A program made the position numbers and the translations under genes. A stretch of DNA of 64,000 bases from an uncultured Flavobacteriaceae bacterium (GTDB lineage Bacteria > Bacteroidota > Bacteroidia > Flavobacteriales > Flavobacteriaceae), in the NCBI GenBank assembly GCA_947500585.1, contig CANMSN010000017.1:1-64000 (forward strand), given 5' to 3'. Numbering within the stretch: position 1 is the stretch's first letter; each line of letters starts with the position of its first letter. Of this stretch, positions 6,848 through 16,707 are shown piece by piece. Under the pieces are notes generated by a model. That model did not search any database. It had not been told where the DNA came from and saw only the letters and a list, made by a program, of their open reading frames with translations.

Positions 6848-9457
6848 TTAGAATTCCTCTGTAACCAAGTCACCTTGATTTCTAAACACGAGTTTATCAT
6901 CAAAAGCATCTAGTAAAATAATACTATCTGTAGTTACTTTTCCAGCGAGTATTTCTTTACTTAAAGCATTTAAAACTTCTTTTTGAATGACGCGTTTTAC
7001 TGGTCTTGCTCCGTATTCAGGATTGTACCCTTTTTCAGCTAAATATGCCACAGCTTCCTGAGTAGCATCAAAAGTGATGCCTTGTTGCGCAATCATTTTA
7101 GTGATACCTTTTAACTGTAAACCAACAATTGCTGTTATATTTTCTTTGCTTAAAGGGGTGAACATAATCGTATCGTCAATTCGGTTTAAAAACTCAGGAC
7201 GAACAGTTTGTTTTAGTAAGGCTAATACATCTACTTTTGCAGCCTCTATGGTAGAATCAATATCTTTTGTAGCTTCAAAACGTTCTTGTATTATAGTACT
7301 TCCCATGTTAGAAGTCATAATAATAATGGTGTTTTTAAAATCTGCCACGCGCCCTTTATTATCTGTTAAATGACCTTCATCTAGCACTTGTAATAAGATA
7401 TTAAATGTATCAGGATGTGCTTTTTCAATTTCATCTAAAAGTATTACTGAATAGGGTTTTCTTCTAACTGCTTCTGTAAGTTGTCCGCCTTCATCATAAC
7501 CAACATATCCTGGAGGTGCGCCAACTAATCTGCTAACAGCATGTCGTTCTTGATATTCGCTCATGTCAATTCTGGTCATGGCATTTTCATCATCAAACAG
7601 GTATTCTGCTAAAGCTTTGGCAAGTTCAGTTTTACCAACGCCCGTAGTTCCTAAAAATAAGAAGGTTCCAATGGGTTTTTGTGGATTTTGTAACCCTGCG
7701 CGACTTCTGCGCACAGCATCACTCACGGCTTCAATAGCTTCTTCTTGCCCTACGACACGTTTGTGTAATTCATCTTCAAGTTTAAGCAATTTTTCACGTT
7801 CACTTTGAAGCATTTTAGTAACAGGTATTCCCGTCCATTTTGCAACAACTTCAGCAATATCATCATAAGTAACTTCTTCTTTTATTAAAGAACTTTCAGA
7901 TTGATTTTCTTGTAATTGCTTTTGGAAACTTTCAAGCTGCTCTTGTGCTTCTTTAATTTTACCGTAACGCAATTCTGCTACTTTACCATAATCGCCTTCT
8001 CGTTCTGCTTTTTCAGCTTCTAATTTAAAGTTTTCAATGGCTAGTTTTGTGTTTTGAATATTATCTACAACTTCTTTTTCAGATTTCCATTTGGCATTAA
8101 TTTCATTTCGTCGTTCTTTGATATTTGCTAAATCTGAACGCAATGATTTTAATTTAGATTCATCTTTTTCACGTTTAATGGCCTCAATTTCAATTTCTAT
8201 TTGCATGATTTTACGATCTAAAACATCTAATTCTTCTGGTTTAGAATTAATTTCCATACGCAGTTTAGAAGCTGCTTCATCCATTAGATCAATGGCCTTG
8301 TCTGGTAAAAATCGATTGGTGATATAGCGTTGCGATAATTCAACTGCGCCAATAATGGCTTCGTCTTTAATACGAACTTTATGATGTGTTTCATATTTTT
8401 CTTTAATACCACGTAAGATAGAAATAGCGCTCTCAGTATCAGGTTCATCAACCATCACTTTTTGAAAACGACGCTCTAAAGCTTTATCTTTTTCAAAATA
8501 TTTTTGATATTCGTCTAAAGTCGTTGCGCCAATAGCACGAAGTTCGCCACGAGCTAGAGCTGGCTTTAAAATGTTAGCAGCATCCATAGCGCCTTGTCCG
8601 CCACCTGCACCAACAAGCGTGTGTATTTCATCTATAAATAGCACAATATCACCATCACTAGTCGTTACTTCTTTAATGACTGCTTTAAGACGTTCTTCAA
8701 ACTCACCTTTATATTTTGCACCAGCGATAAGTGCACCCATATCTAAAGCGAAAATTTGCTTGTCTTTTAGGTTTTCAGGAATATCACCATCAATTATTCT
8801 GTGTGCTAAACCTTCTGCTATGGCGGTTTTACCAGTTCCGGGTTCACCGACTAAAATGGGATTGTTCTTAGTTCTACGTGAAAGAATTTGTAGAATTCTA
8901 CGGATTTCTTCATCACGACCAATAACAGGATCCAACTTACCATCTTTAGCTAACTGATTTAAGTTTTTAGCATATTTATTAAGCGAATTGTATGTATCTT
9001 CTTGACTTTGAGACGTTACATTTTCACCTTTACGTAATTCTTCAATAGCAGCTTTTAAGCCTTTTTCAGTAACGCCTTGATCCTTTAACATCTGAGCTAT
9101 TTTGCTATTCGATTTAAAGACAGCCAAAATAAGATGCTCAATAGATACGTAATCATCTTTCATTTTTTTTGCGATGATAGCTGCTTCATTTAAGCTTTTT
9201 CCTGCTTCACGAGAAAGCATGAGTTCTGTACCTGAAACTTTAGAAAAGCTTTCCAGTTGCTTATCTAATGCTTGTTGCAAGATTGAAATATTTGCGTTTA
9301 GCTTTTTTAATATAAAAGGCAGTACGTTTTCATCAACTTCAAAAACACCTTTAAAAATGTGTTCATTTTCAATTTGCTGATGACCAAAACCTTGAGCAAT
9401 TTGTTGCGCTTGCTGTATGGCTTCTTGCGATTTTATTGTATAATTATTTAAGTTCAT
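6848..9457 (-). CDS. clpB: ATP-dependent disaggregase ClpB
   Basis: ClpB works with DnaK to dissolve protein aggregates. The 869-residue product has the full layout: an N-terminal Clp_N repeat domain (1-145), AAA+ domain 1 with Walker A GEPGTGKT (204-211) and [14 protein letters not shown], a coiled-coil middle domain (about 410-530) rich in Glu and Lys, then AAA+ domain 2 with Walker A GTTGVGKT (about 603-610) and the ClpB C-terminal domain. The 5' region carries a promoter module at 9571-9610 that matches the one before dnaK in sequence and spacing. A short TCCTC/GAGGA hairpin (9477-9490) lies 20 bases before the start codon. Confidence 0.98.
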   Translation of the reverse strand: MNLNNYTIKSQEAIQQAQQIAQGFGHQQIENEHIFKGVFEVDENVLPFILKKLNANISILQQALDKQLESFSKVSGTELMLSREAGKSLNEAAIIAKKMKDDYVSIEHLILAVFKSNSKIAQMLKDQGVTEKGLKAAIEELRKGENVTSQSQEDTYNSLNKYAKNLNQLAKDGKLDPVIGRDEEIRRILQILSRRTKNNPILVGEPGTGKTAIAEGLAHRIIDGDIPENLKDKQIFALDMGALIAGAKYKGEFEERLKAVIKEVTTSDGDIVLFIDEIHTLVGAGGGQGAMDAANILKPALARGELRAIGATTLDEYQKYFEKDKALERRFQKVMVDEPDTESAISILRGIKEKYETHHKVRIKDEAIIGAVELSQRYITNRFLPDKAIDLMDEAASKLRMEINSKPEELDVLDRKIMQIEIEIEAIKREKDESKLKSLRSDLANIKERRNEINAKWKSEKEVVDNIQNTKLAIENFKLEAEKAEREGDYGKVAELRYGKIKEAQEQLESFQKQLQENQSESSLIKEEVTYDDIAEVVAKWTGIPVTKMLQSEREKLLKLEDELHKRVVGQEEAIEAVSDAVRRSRAGLQNPQKPIGTFLFLGTTGVGKTELAKALAEYLFDDENAMTRIDMSEYQERHAVSRLVGAPPGYVGYDEGGQLTEAVRRKPYSVILLDEIEKAHPDTFNILLQVLDEGHLTDNKGRVADFKNTIIIMTSNMGSTIIQERFEATKDIDSTIEAAKVDVLALLKQTVRPEFLNRIDDTIMFTPLSKENITAIVGLQLKGITKMIAQQGITFDATQEAVAYLAEKGYNPEYGARPVKRVIQKEVLNALSKEILAGKVTTDSIILLDAFDDKLVFRNQGDLVTEEF

Positions 9458-9570
9458 TTTAATGTGTTTTGTTATTTCCTCACAGGAGGAGATCTTATTA
9501 TTCTTTTTGTTTTACTTTATGTGAAAGCAGAAATTTATTTTTAATTATTTTACTTTTACAATATCACTAA

Positions 9571-9610
9571 GTCAATAATCTTACCATGCGAATAAAAGAG
9601 ACAAAATGTC
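9571..9610 (-). promoter_or_regulatory. Candidate heat-shock promoter module of clpB
   Basis: On the minus strand it reads GACA-TTT-TGTC (plus 9600-9610), 13 bases, then TGGTAAGATTATTGAC (plus 9571-9586). The same elements with the same 13-base gap precede dnaK at 41603-41642. The second element has GG and G of a sigma-54 -24/-12 promoter in the right register, with A replacing the usual C at -12. No TAnnTTTG box follows at a suitable distance. Confidence 0.6.
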
Positions 9611-9700
9611 GCCTAAAGCATGGTTTATAGTGACTTTTCGTCAGTTTGTAAGATTTAGAAAAGGTTTCGACTTAAGTATAAAAAAGTTAATAGATGATTT

Positions 9701-9725
9701 CACTTCGACTACGCTCAGTGAACGC
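9701..9725. repeat. REP-like dispersed repeat (TTCGACT...GCTCAGTG type)
   Basis: CACTTCGACTACGCTCAGTG with CACT/AGTG ends lies 26 bases before ytxJ. Related sequences occur at 29348-29397 and 48711-48730, all between genes, as expected for a short dispersed repeat. Confidence 0.6.
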
Positions 9726-9750
9726 ACGTTAATAAAAAAAAGAAAAGTCT

Positions 9751-10140
9751 ATGGGATTATTTAATAATATATTTGGAAGTTCAGGTGAAGCAAAAGAAGA
9801 AAAGGTTTTGCCTTGGATTCCTTTAAATGAATTGCAACAATTAAATCATATAGAAAATAAATCTGCGACAAAAACACAGGTTATTTTTAAGCATTCAACC
9901 CGCTGTGGTATTAGTAGCATGGTCATGCGACAATTTGTTGATGGTTTTCAGCTTACCGAAAAAGATTTAGATTTATATTATTTAGATTTATTGAATTACA
10001 GAGATATTTCTAACGAAATTGCTACTAAATTTCAAGTGATGCATGAATCGCCACAACTTTTAGTAATTAAAAATGGAGTAGTGGTGGCGCATGATTCTCA
10101 TGGGGCTATTAATGAGATTGATTTGAGTAGGTTTATATAG
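9751..10140 (+). CDS. ytxJ: Monothiol bacilliredoxin YtxJ
   Basis: The 129-residue thioredoxin-fold protein has a single redox cysteine in KHSTRCGISSMV (Cys52), the signature of the YtxJ/BrxC-type bacilliredoxins that reduce mixed disulfides between proteins and bacillithiol. A cis-Pro follows in HESPQLLVIKNG. It implies that the organism uses bacillithiol as a low-molecular-weight thiol; no bshABC genes lie in this window. The gene stands alone between clpB and a bidirectional terminator at 10141. Confidence 0.92.
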   Translation: MGLFNNIFGSSGEAKEEKVLPWIPLNELQQLNHIENKSATKTQVIFKHSTRCGISSMVMRQFVDGFQLTEKDLDLYYLDLLNYRDISNEIATKFQVMHESPQLLVIKNGVVVAHDSHGAINEIDLSRFI

Positions 10141-10166
10141 CAAAAGCACCCGAAGGGGTGCTTTTG
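10141..10166. terminator. Bidirectional terminator
   Basis: CAAAAGCACCC (10141-10151) and GGGTGCTTTTG (10156-10166) form a perfect 11-bp stem with a GAAG loop, starting directly after the ytxJ stop and serving the convergent gene at 10192 as well. Confidence 0.85.
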
Positions 10167-10191
10167 CTTAACTAAAAACTAGTAATAAAAT

Positions 10192-12462
10192 TTATTCTTT
10201 AATTATTTTTTTAGTGAACACATCATTGTCACTTTTTATTTTAACAAAATAAATTCCAGAGTTTAATTCTTCAATATTATAATTGGATAATTGAGTATCA
10301 AAAGATTTCACAATTTTTCCCTGTAAGCTGTAAACATCAATATGTTCAATGATTTTGTTTGTTTCAATTGAAAAACTAGTGCTAGTTGGGTTAGGATATA
10401 ATAATACAGTTGTTTTGTTAGATATATTTTCCTTAATACTTAAACTTGGACATACATTTGTATTATCAACAACTGTAACTTGTGCTGTAGTTGTACCAAC
10501 ATTACCACTTCCATCGGTAACAGTTAAGGTTACTGTATTTACACCTAAATTAGAACAGTTGAAATCTGTTTGATCTAACATCAGTGTATCAATAAAACAA
10601 TTATCAGACGATCCATTGTCAATATCCTGAGTTGAGATATTTACATTTCCTGAAGCATCTAACTGCACGGTAATATCTTGTGCTATTACATTGGGTATAT
10701 CTCTATCTGAAACAAATACTGTGGCAGTTTCGCTAGCCACATTTCCATTTATATCTGTTACGGTTAGGGTAACTGTATTAGCACCAATGTCTGCACAAGA
10801 GAAATTACTTTTATCTAAAGTTATACTTGCTATTCCACAATTATCTGTACTACCATTATTAATATTTGATGGAATGATAAATTCTGTTGATGGATCTAGC
10901 GTAATATTTATATCACGTGTAATAACAATTGGTGCAAGATTATCTTCCACAATAACTAATGCTGGATCGGAATCGCTAAAAGTACCGTCTGAAGCAGTTA
11001 GGGTTACACTATTTACTCCTAAATTTGAACAATCAAAAGAGTTCTTATCTATAGATAGTGTTAGATTACATCCATTGGTAGTTGAACCTCCATCTACATC
11101 TTGAGGAGTAATAGTAGCTTGTCCATTTGCATCTAATTGCACGATTGTCGTCGTTTTACTAATTGCTCTTATTACCGTGTTAGGGAATGCTTCTACCGTA
11201 ACAATAGCTGTGCTAGAGCCAATATTGCCGCTTATATCTGAAACAGAAAGCGTTACTGTATTAGTCCCTATATCTGTACAAGTAAAAGATGATTTGTCCA
11301 ATGAAGCAGTTGATAAATCAATTTGACAATCATCAGTACTTCCATTTTCAATGTCAGAAGGTAGAATGGTAGCATTACCCGAACTATCTAACTGTATTGT
11401 AATATTTTCTGTAACAACTGTCGGGAGTGTAGTATCATTAAAAATCCCACCATCTGAAATATTCCATGAATAGGTATTAATAATATTAGACCTAAATGCA
11501 GCTGTTGAGCAACTATAACTAGAAGTGCCTGCATCAAATATCACCCCGTTTTGTAGACTTGTAAGGTTGTTCCATCCTATCAACAATGCATCGTAATTAG
11601 AAGTTGAAAGACCTGCTCCTCTAAACATATTGCTCATATCGGTAACTAAACTTACATTCCAACTTCCTATATTTTGATCAAAAGCTGAAGCTCTATCAAA
11701 CATTTGACTCATATCCGTAACATTACTTACATCCCAATTGCTAATATTTGTATTAAAAGCGCTAGCGCGTAAAAACATTTGACTCATGTTTTTTACTTTA
11801 CTTACATCCCATAAAGATAAATCTCTGTTGAAGTTTACGCAACCTACAAACATTCTTTTCATATTGGTAACATTACTCACATCCCAATTTCTTAAGGATC
11901 CTCTGTAATCAGAGAACTCTAAAATGGATTCCATATTGGTAACATTACTTACATCCCAATTATTCATGGATGCATTTGAATCTAAAAGCCTATTACATTC
12001 TCTAAACATAAAAGACATATCTGTTACCTTGGAAAGGTCAGGAGAATCTGTAGGTAAATGAAGGTTAGCATTACTTCCTTCAAATGCATGTGCCATTGAA
12101 GACCACTCAATATTGCCCCAGCTATTAATTGCTGTAATCTGATTTAAATTATTACCCGCATTGTCATTATTAAAATAAATACGAGGAAAATCACCTGTTA
12201 TGCTCACGCTATAAGAATCGGACGTATTACCAGTGGCTGGATAGGTATGAGAAATATTTCCCGTAACGTTGGTATCAGAAGTGCCATCACCCCAATCTAC
12301 AGTATATTTGTATCCTGAACCTGTAGTAGGTATTGTAATAGTTAAGTCATTTGGTTCTACTAACCAAGTGGTTACAAATGCTTGTCCAAATATAAATTGG
12401 CTAAAAAGCATTGAGAAAATAAATAAACATAGGTAATTCAAATAGGGTTTGTTTTGTTTCAT
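10192..12462 (-). CDS. BspA-like/HYR surface protein with T9SS type A sorting domain
   Basis: I chose the ATG at 12462, which gives a signal peptide (MKQNKPYLNYLCLFIFSMLF...FGQ); the longer frame from 12522 adds 20 residues that spoil it. The mature protein of about 730 residues starts with a PKD-like segment (YTVDWGDGTSDT). Then come five or so BspA/DUF285 repeats with WDVSNVTNM-type motifs, four HYR/Ig-like repeats of about 75 residues (VTLTVTD-x-NGNV, each with a conserved Cys) and a Por-type C-terminal domain (YPNPTSTSFSIET...GIYFVKIKS). It is predicted to cross the outer membrane by T9SS and stay attached or be released. Such proteins often act in adhesion; the ligand is unknown. Confidence 0.9.
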   Translation of the reverse strand: MKQNKPYLNYLCLFIFSMLFSQFIFGQAFVTTWLVEPNDLTITIPTTGSGYKYTVDWGDGTSDTNVTGNISHTYPATGNTSDSYSVSITGDFPRIYFNNDNAGNNLNQITAINSWGNIEWSSMAHAFEGSNANLHLPTDSPDLSKVTDMSFMFRECNRLLDSNASMNNWDVSNVTNMESILEFSDYRGSLRNWDVSNVTNMKRMFVGCVNFNRDLSLWDVSKVKNMSQMFLRASAFNTNISNWDVSNVTDMSQMFDRASAFDQNIGSWNVSLVTDMSNMFRGAGLSTSNYDALLIGWNNLTSLQNGVIFDAGTSSYSCSTAAFRSNIINTYSWNISDGGIFNDTTLPTVVTENITIQLDSSGNATILPSDIENGSTDDCQIDLSTASLDKSSFTCTDIGTNTVTLSVSDISGNIGSSTAIVTVEAFPNTVIRAISKTTTIVQLDANGQATITPQDVDGGSTTNGCNLTLSIDKNSFDCSNLGVNSVTLTASDGTFSDSDPALVIVEDNLAPIVITRDINITLDPSTEFIIPSNINNGSTDNCGIASITLDKSNFSCADIGANTVTLTVTDINGNVASETATVFVSDRDIPNVIAQDITVQLDASGNVNISTQDIDNGSSDNCFIDTLMLDQTDFNCSNLGVNTVTLTVTDGSGNVGTTTAQVTVVDNTNVCPSLSIKENISNKTTVLLYPNPTSTSFSIETNKIIEHIDVYSLQGKIVKSFDTQLSNYNIEELNSGIYFVKIKSDNDVFTKKIIKE

Positions 12463-12659
12463 TATAAATAGGTTTAAGTTAAAATTTGGACTTAAAACTC
12501 CTATTTTTTGTTTATTAGGCATACTTAAAAATGATAAATGGGCAATTGAATTTATTATTTGTTTAAAATGGAATAATTATAAGTGTATTGCCTGATTTAG
12601 TTAATGGAGTTATTCGTATGCTAAATGGTGTATTTCATTTATTAACACGTTAGATACCC

Positions 12660-12688
12660 ATATAGGTTTATTGTACAAAAGCCTATAT
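12660..12688 (+). repeat. Inverted repeat before the sensor kinase gene
   Basis: ATATAGG-TTT pairs with AAA(AG)-CCTATAT around an ATTGTAC centre, ending 24 bases before the TTG start of the kinase gene. It may be an operator or a leader hairpin; nothing in the sequence decides which. Confidence 0.4.
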
Positions 12689-12712
12689 TTATAAAAATTT
12701 AGACATTAAATT

Positions 12713-15589
12713 TTGTATAGACTACTCATAATAGTTCTTTTAAGTCATTTTGTAGGTTTTTCGCAAGACCCATATTATGTTAATTATAGTATTGAGGAAG
12801 GATTACCAACCTCAAATATTTATAGTGCTTTTGAAGATAGTAAGGGATATATGTGGTTTGCTACAGATGTTGGCGTATTGCGTTTTGATGGTTACAGTTT
12901 TAAACAGTTTAATACCGACGATGGTTTAGCAGATAATGAAATATTTAAACTGTTTGAAGATAGCAAGCATAGGCTTTGGTTTTTAAGTCTTAATGGTAAA
13001 TTGTCCTATTTTAAAGACGGGTACTTTTTCAATAATAAAACAACTCCTTTTTTAGAACTTGCTTCTTATCAGAAAATGGCAATAGATGTTAGTGAAGACG
13101 AATTAGGAAATATTTATTTTTTATATAGTAATGGTTTTATTTCTACAATTGATGCTGAAAATAAAGTTGTACACAAAAAAGAGAATAATATAACTTCATT
13201 TTCAATCTGGAATGTTAATAAACAACAATATATTTTAAATAAAGACTATATTTTAAATTTAGAAACAAGCACGAAATTTGAACTAGATAAAAATGTAATA
13301 ACTGATAGAGCTTATCGATTTACAGCTACTAATAATGGCACTTATTTTTTCTCTACAGGAACTAGCATATATCACTTCAAAAATGTTGGATGCAAAAAAG
13401 TTTATGATACAAACAATAAAGAAGTAATACATTTAAACACAATTGATAATGAATTGTGGGTAGGAACACGCCAAGGACTTCTGGTTAAAAGTAAAGATTC
13501 AATAAGAACCTACTTTGAAAAAGATATTATTTCTAGTGTGCTAAAAGATAGCCAAGGAAATTTTTGGGTTACAACACTAAATCATGGTATAAAATTTATA
13601 CCAAATTTTAGTGTGTTTAGGTATGAACTTAATAAACTTAATCAAAAAGTAAATGCACTATATGCAGCATCGAATAATCGTATTTGGATTGGTACGCAAG
13701 CGGGGTTATTTATTAGTCAACTAGACACTTTTAATGAAATAACATTTTTAAAAATCCCTAAAATTGAAAATCTAATAAAAAGAATACGTAACCATGATCA
13801 TGGAGTTTTTATAATTGGAACAGAAAGTATTCAATATTTTAAAGATTCAAAAAGAGAAAATTACCCATTTGGCGCAAAAGATATTTTGTTTGATAATGAC
13901 TATACATATTTAGCAGTTTTTTCAGTTTTTAAATACAAAAACGAAGCGTTTTTAGCGTATAAAAATAAAATGCCTCCATCTAACATTTATAACAACGATT
14001 TAAATATTCTTTTAAAAAGGCGGACAAATAGAATGATAAAGGGTAAAGCTGGTGTTATTTATTTTGGAACAACCACAGGACTATATCATTATAGTAATGA
14101 CGAACTATATAAAATAAAATCTTTAAACGAAGTATTGAATACCTCAATTTTAGATTTATATTATGATGAAAAATCGCAGCTACTTTTTGCAGCAAGTAAC
14201 TCTAAAGGGTTGATTGTTCTAAAAAACGAGAACATCGTAAATCATATAACTACACAACAAAAACTCAATAGTAATGGGTGTAATAGCATTAAAAAGATAG
14301 ATGATAATAATTATTTAGTCGGTACCAATAATGGTTTAAATTTATTAAAGTTTGATGGCAATGCGTTTCAAGTATTAGATGTAAATAGTTTATTAAATAT
14401 TAAAAAAGATAAAATTAATGCCATAGAAATTATTAACAAGGATGTATATTTAGGAACCGATAAAGGTCTTGTTTCATTCAATATTGATAAAATAAAAAAC
14501 CATCAACACGCTCCTAAAATTATCATTGATAAAGTATTAGTTAATGGGCTACCTAATTCTAATATAAATAATCTTGAATATAAAGAAAATAACCTTTTAA
14601 TAAGTTATACAGGAATTTCATATACAGATTTTGGAAATTTAATTTATAGGTATAAATTTAACAATGATACGTTATGGACAGAGACAAAAAGCCGACAAAT
14701 TGATTTCAAAAATTTATCGCATGGTAATTATAAGCTAGAGCTTAAAGTTGCTGGAAATAATGGTGTTTACAGTCCTGCAAAAGCAATTAATTTTAAGATA
14801 AAACCACCATTTTGGAAAACGATTCCATTCATACTTTTTGTTAGTGTCACTTTTTCTTTAATTCTGTTTTATTTGGTGAAAAAACGTATTAATTCTATTA
14901 AAAAACGTTTTTTATTAGAGCGTAAAGCGTTATGGGCAGAACAAGAAAAAGCTTTTTTAGAAAAGCAAACTGCCGAATTAGAGCAAAAAGCATTGCGGCT
15001 TCAAATGAATCCACATTTTATATTCAATGCACTTAATACCATTAAAGGGTACTATTCTGGTGGAGATATACATGAAGCCAATAGATATATTAATCGGTTT
15101 TCAAAATTATTGAGACTCATTTTAGAAAATGATGATTATTTGGTGTCTCTAGATAAAGAAATCGAGATGCTCCAGCTTTATTTAAAATTAGTTCAACTTC
15201 GTTATCAAAATATTTTCGATTTCAAAATAACCGTTTCAAAGGATATAAAAAGGGAGAAAATAGGTATACCACCATTATTAATACAACCTATAGTGGAAAA
15301 TGCTATTATCCATGGTATTGCACCAAGTTTAATAAAAGGAAAATTAAACATAGATTTTTATATGGAAAATGATTATTTAGTTAGCAGAGTAATAGATAAC
15401 GGGATTGGTATAAAAGCATCTAAAATTAATGGTAAATCTAATCATAAATCCAAGGCTATAAAAATAACAATAGAAAGGGTTCAGGTCATTAATAATTCTA
15501 AAAATTCTAACAATTTTAAAATTATTGAACATGAAGCCCCTACTGGTACCGAAGTTATAATTAGGATACCAATATTAAAATTATGGTAA
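12713..15589 (+). CDS. Propeller sensor histidine kinase (Reg_prop, LytS type)
   Basis: The 958-residue protein has a signal sequence, then about 640 residues of Reg_prop beta-propeller repeats (SNIYSAFEDSKGYMWFATDVG, RIWIGTQAGLFI, YFGTTTGLYHY). A Y_Y_Y-type domain (YRYKFNND...) follows, then a transmembrane helix (about 703-722) and a cytoplasmic coiled coil leading to a His_kinase domain with QMNPHFIFNAL (His768) and a HATPase with N and G boxes (VVENAIIHGI, DNGIGI). It starts at TTG: an in-frame stop lies two codons upstream and the first ATG would remove the signal. It is 1 base from the LytTR regulator. It likely senses an extracellular carbohydrate or other envelope signal; the ligand is unknown. 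Confidence 0.9.
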   Translation: MYRLLIIVLLSHFVGFSQDPYYVNYSIEEGLPTSNIYSAFEDSKGYMWFATDVGVLRFDGYSFKQFNTDDGLADNEIFKLFEDSKHRLWFLSLNGKLSYFKDGYFFNNKTTPFLELASYQKMAIDVSEDELGNIYFLYSNGFISTIDAENKVVHKKENNITSFSIWNVNKQQYILNKDYILNLETSTKFELDKNVITDRAYRFTATNNGTYFFSTGTSIYHFKNVGCKKVYDTNNKEVIHLNTIDNELWVGTRQGLLVKSKDSIRTYFEKDIISSVLKDSQGNFWVTTLNHGIKFIPNFSVFRYELNKLNQKVNALYAASNNRIWIGTQAGLFISQLDTFNEITFLKIPKIENLIKRIRNHDHGVFIIGTESIQYFKDSKRENYPFGAKDILFDNDYTYLAVFSVFKYKNEAFLAYKNKMPPSNIYNNDLNILLKRRTNRMIKGKAGVIYFGTTTGLYHYSNDELYKIKSLNEVLNTSILDLYYDEKSQLLFAASNSKGLIVLKNENIVNHITTQQKLNSNGCNSIKKIDDNNYLVGTNNGLNLLKFDGNAFQVLDVNSLLNIKKDKINAIEIINKDVYLGTDKGLVSFNIDKIKNHQHAPKIIIDKVLVNGLPNSNINNLEYKENNLLISYTGISYTDFGNLIYRYKFNNDTLWTETKSRQIDFKNLSHGNYKLELKVAGNNGVYSPAKAINFKIKPPFWKTIPFILFVSVTFSLILFYLVKKRINSIKKRFLLERKALWAEQEKAFLEKQTAELEQKALRLQMNPHFIFNALNTIKGYYSGGDIHEANRYINRFSKLLRLILENDDYLVSLDKEIEMLQLYLKLVQLRYQNIFDFKITVSKDIKREKIGIPPLLIQPIVENAIIHGIAPSLIKGKLNIDFYMENDYLVSRVIDNGIGIKASKINGKSNHKSKAIKITIERVQVINNSKNSNNFKIIEHEAPTGTEVIIRIPILKLW

Positions 15590-15590
15590 T

Positions 15591-16337
15591 ATGAAAATAG
15601 TTATTATTGAAGATGAGTTGCAAGCCATTACAGCTTTAAAAAAAGAAATAGAAACGCATTGTCCAAGTTTAGAGTTTTGTGGTTCAGCATCTATGTTAAA
15701 AGAAGCTAAAGCACTAATCAAATCTGAAAAACCAGAGCTAGTTTTTTTAGATATTCAGTTAAAAGACGGCAATGGTTTTGATTTATTAACTGACATAGGA
15801 AACTATAGCTTTAAAGTTATTTTTACTACAGCTTACAGTGAATATGCTTTAGATGCTATAAAAATTAGTGCTTTAGATTATTTGTTAAAGCCTATTGATA
15901 GTGAAGAACTGGTCATTGCAGTTGAAAAAGCAGAAAAAGCCTCATTAGAAACTACTAGGATGCAACTGAAGAATTTTATTCATAACCAAACCCTAAATCC
16001 GTTATATAAAAAAATAGCAATTCCCACATCAAAAGGTATTTTTTTACATGAACTAGAAACTATTGTTAGATTGCAATCAGATGGAAATTATACTGCTATT
16101 TATTTAAATACTGGAAAAAAGTTGATTGTTGCAAAAATTTTAAAGGATTTTGAGGATATGCTTGAAAATATGGGCTTTATTCGAATTCATCATTCACATA
16201 TTATTAATTTAAACCACTTAGAAAGTTATATAAATAAAGATAATGGTTATGTTATTTTGGTAGATAAAACAACGTTGCCAGTTTCAAAACGCAAAAAAAA
16301 ATCATTATTAGCGTTACTTAATAATGATTTTTGTTAA
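15591..16337 (+). CDS. LytTR-family response regulator
   Basis: The 248-residue protein has an N-terminal receiver domain with acidic pocket EDE (7-9), phosphoacceptor Asp54 in LVFLDIQL, the switch Thr near 79-80 and Lys100 in YLLKP. The C-terminal LytTR DNA-binding domain (about 140-245) contains IVRLQSDGNYTAIYL and FIRIHHSHIINLNHL. It is the direct partner of the upstream propeller kinase (1-base gap) and should regulate genes, perhaps the nearby secreted proteins. Its last codons contain a 14-bp terminator stem. Confidence 0.95.
   Translation: MKIVIIEDELQAITALKKEIETHCPSLEFCGSASMLKEAKALIKSEKPELVFLDIQLKDGNGFDLLTDIGNYSFKVIFTTAYSEYALDAIKISALDYLLKPIDSEELVIAVEKAEKASLETTRMQLKNFIHNQTLNPLYKKIAIPTSKGIFLHELETIVRLQSDGNYTAIYLNTGKKLIVAKILKDFEDMLENMGFIRIHHSHIINLNHLESYINKDNGYVILVDKTTLPVSKRKKKSLLALLNNDFC
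16297..16332. terminator. Bidirectional terminator inside the 3' end of the regulator gene
   Basis: AAAAATCATTATTA (16297-16310) and TAATAATGATTTTT (16319-16332) form a perfect 14-bp stem with an 8-base loop. The hairpin lies within the last codons of the LytTR gene, before its stop at 16335-16337, and also faces the convergent gene ending at 16341. Confidence 0.65.
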
Positions 16338-16340
16338 ATA

Positions 16341-16694
16341 TTATATCCTCTTATTTAAGTCGTACTCCCAATCTTCATATCGTTTTACAATAATCCTAAA
16401 TATTTCATTGTGTATCGTCATAATCTCTAAGACATTTTTTTGTGCGCCGTGTTTACCCTGAGATATGTTTTCTATGTCCTTAAATTCGAGATTAAAGCCA
16501 AAGTTTTTCTTTTCAACCTGTCGTTTCAAGAACATCCCTAGAATACCAAACCCGCTTACTCCGGTTTTATGAGCATTTAAAACAAGCCTATTAGGTGTTA
16601 AATATAATGTCCCTTTCAAAAGGTTTAATTTAGACTTTAGATACCCTATTTTTTCTTTTTTTAATATTTCTTCTTCTGCTGGTATGTCGTTCAT
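16341..16694 (-). CDS. Small GRAM/PH-like domain protein
   Basis: The 117-residue product has a pattern typical of GRAM/PH-like domains: KSKLNLLKGTLYLTPNRLVLNAHKTG, then a strand FNLEFKDIENISQGKHG and a final VLEIMTIHNEIFRIIVKRYEDW. No signal or membrane segment is present, so it is probably cytosolic or peripheral to the membrane. Such domains bind lipids or act as small scaffolds; the role here is unknown. Its start lies 14 bases after the stop of the triple-repeat protein gene upstream, so the two may be co-transcribed. Confidence 0.65.
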   Translation of the reverse strand: MNDIPAEEEILKKEKIGYLKSKLNLLKGTLYLTPNRLVLNAHKTGVSGFGILGMFLKRQVEKKNFGFNLEFKDIENISQGKHGAQKNVLEIMTIHNEIFRIIVKRYEDWEYDLNKRI

Positions 16695-16707
16695 AAATTA
16701 TAAGTGA

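Noticed and set aside
7074-9380. Several long open frames on the plus strand across clpB
   Set aside because: They are antisense shadows of the clpB frame, with composition and positions fixed by the ClpB codons.
10349-11104. Plus-strand open frames opposite the HYR repeats
   Set aside because: They reflect the repeated antisense of the surface protein gene and show no independent features.
12463-12522. The N-terminal extension of the BspA-like protein
   Set aside because: The 20 extra residues are polar and precede a perfect signal peptide beginning at the ATG at 12462.
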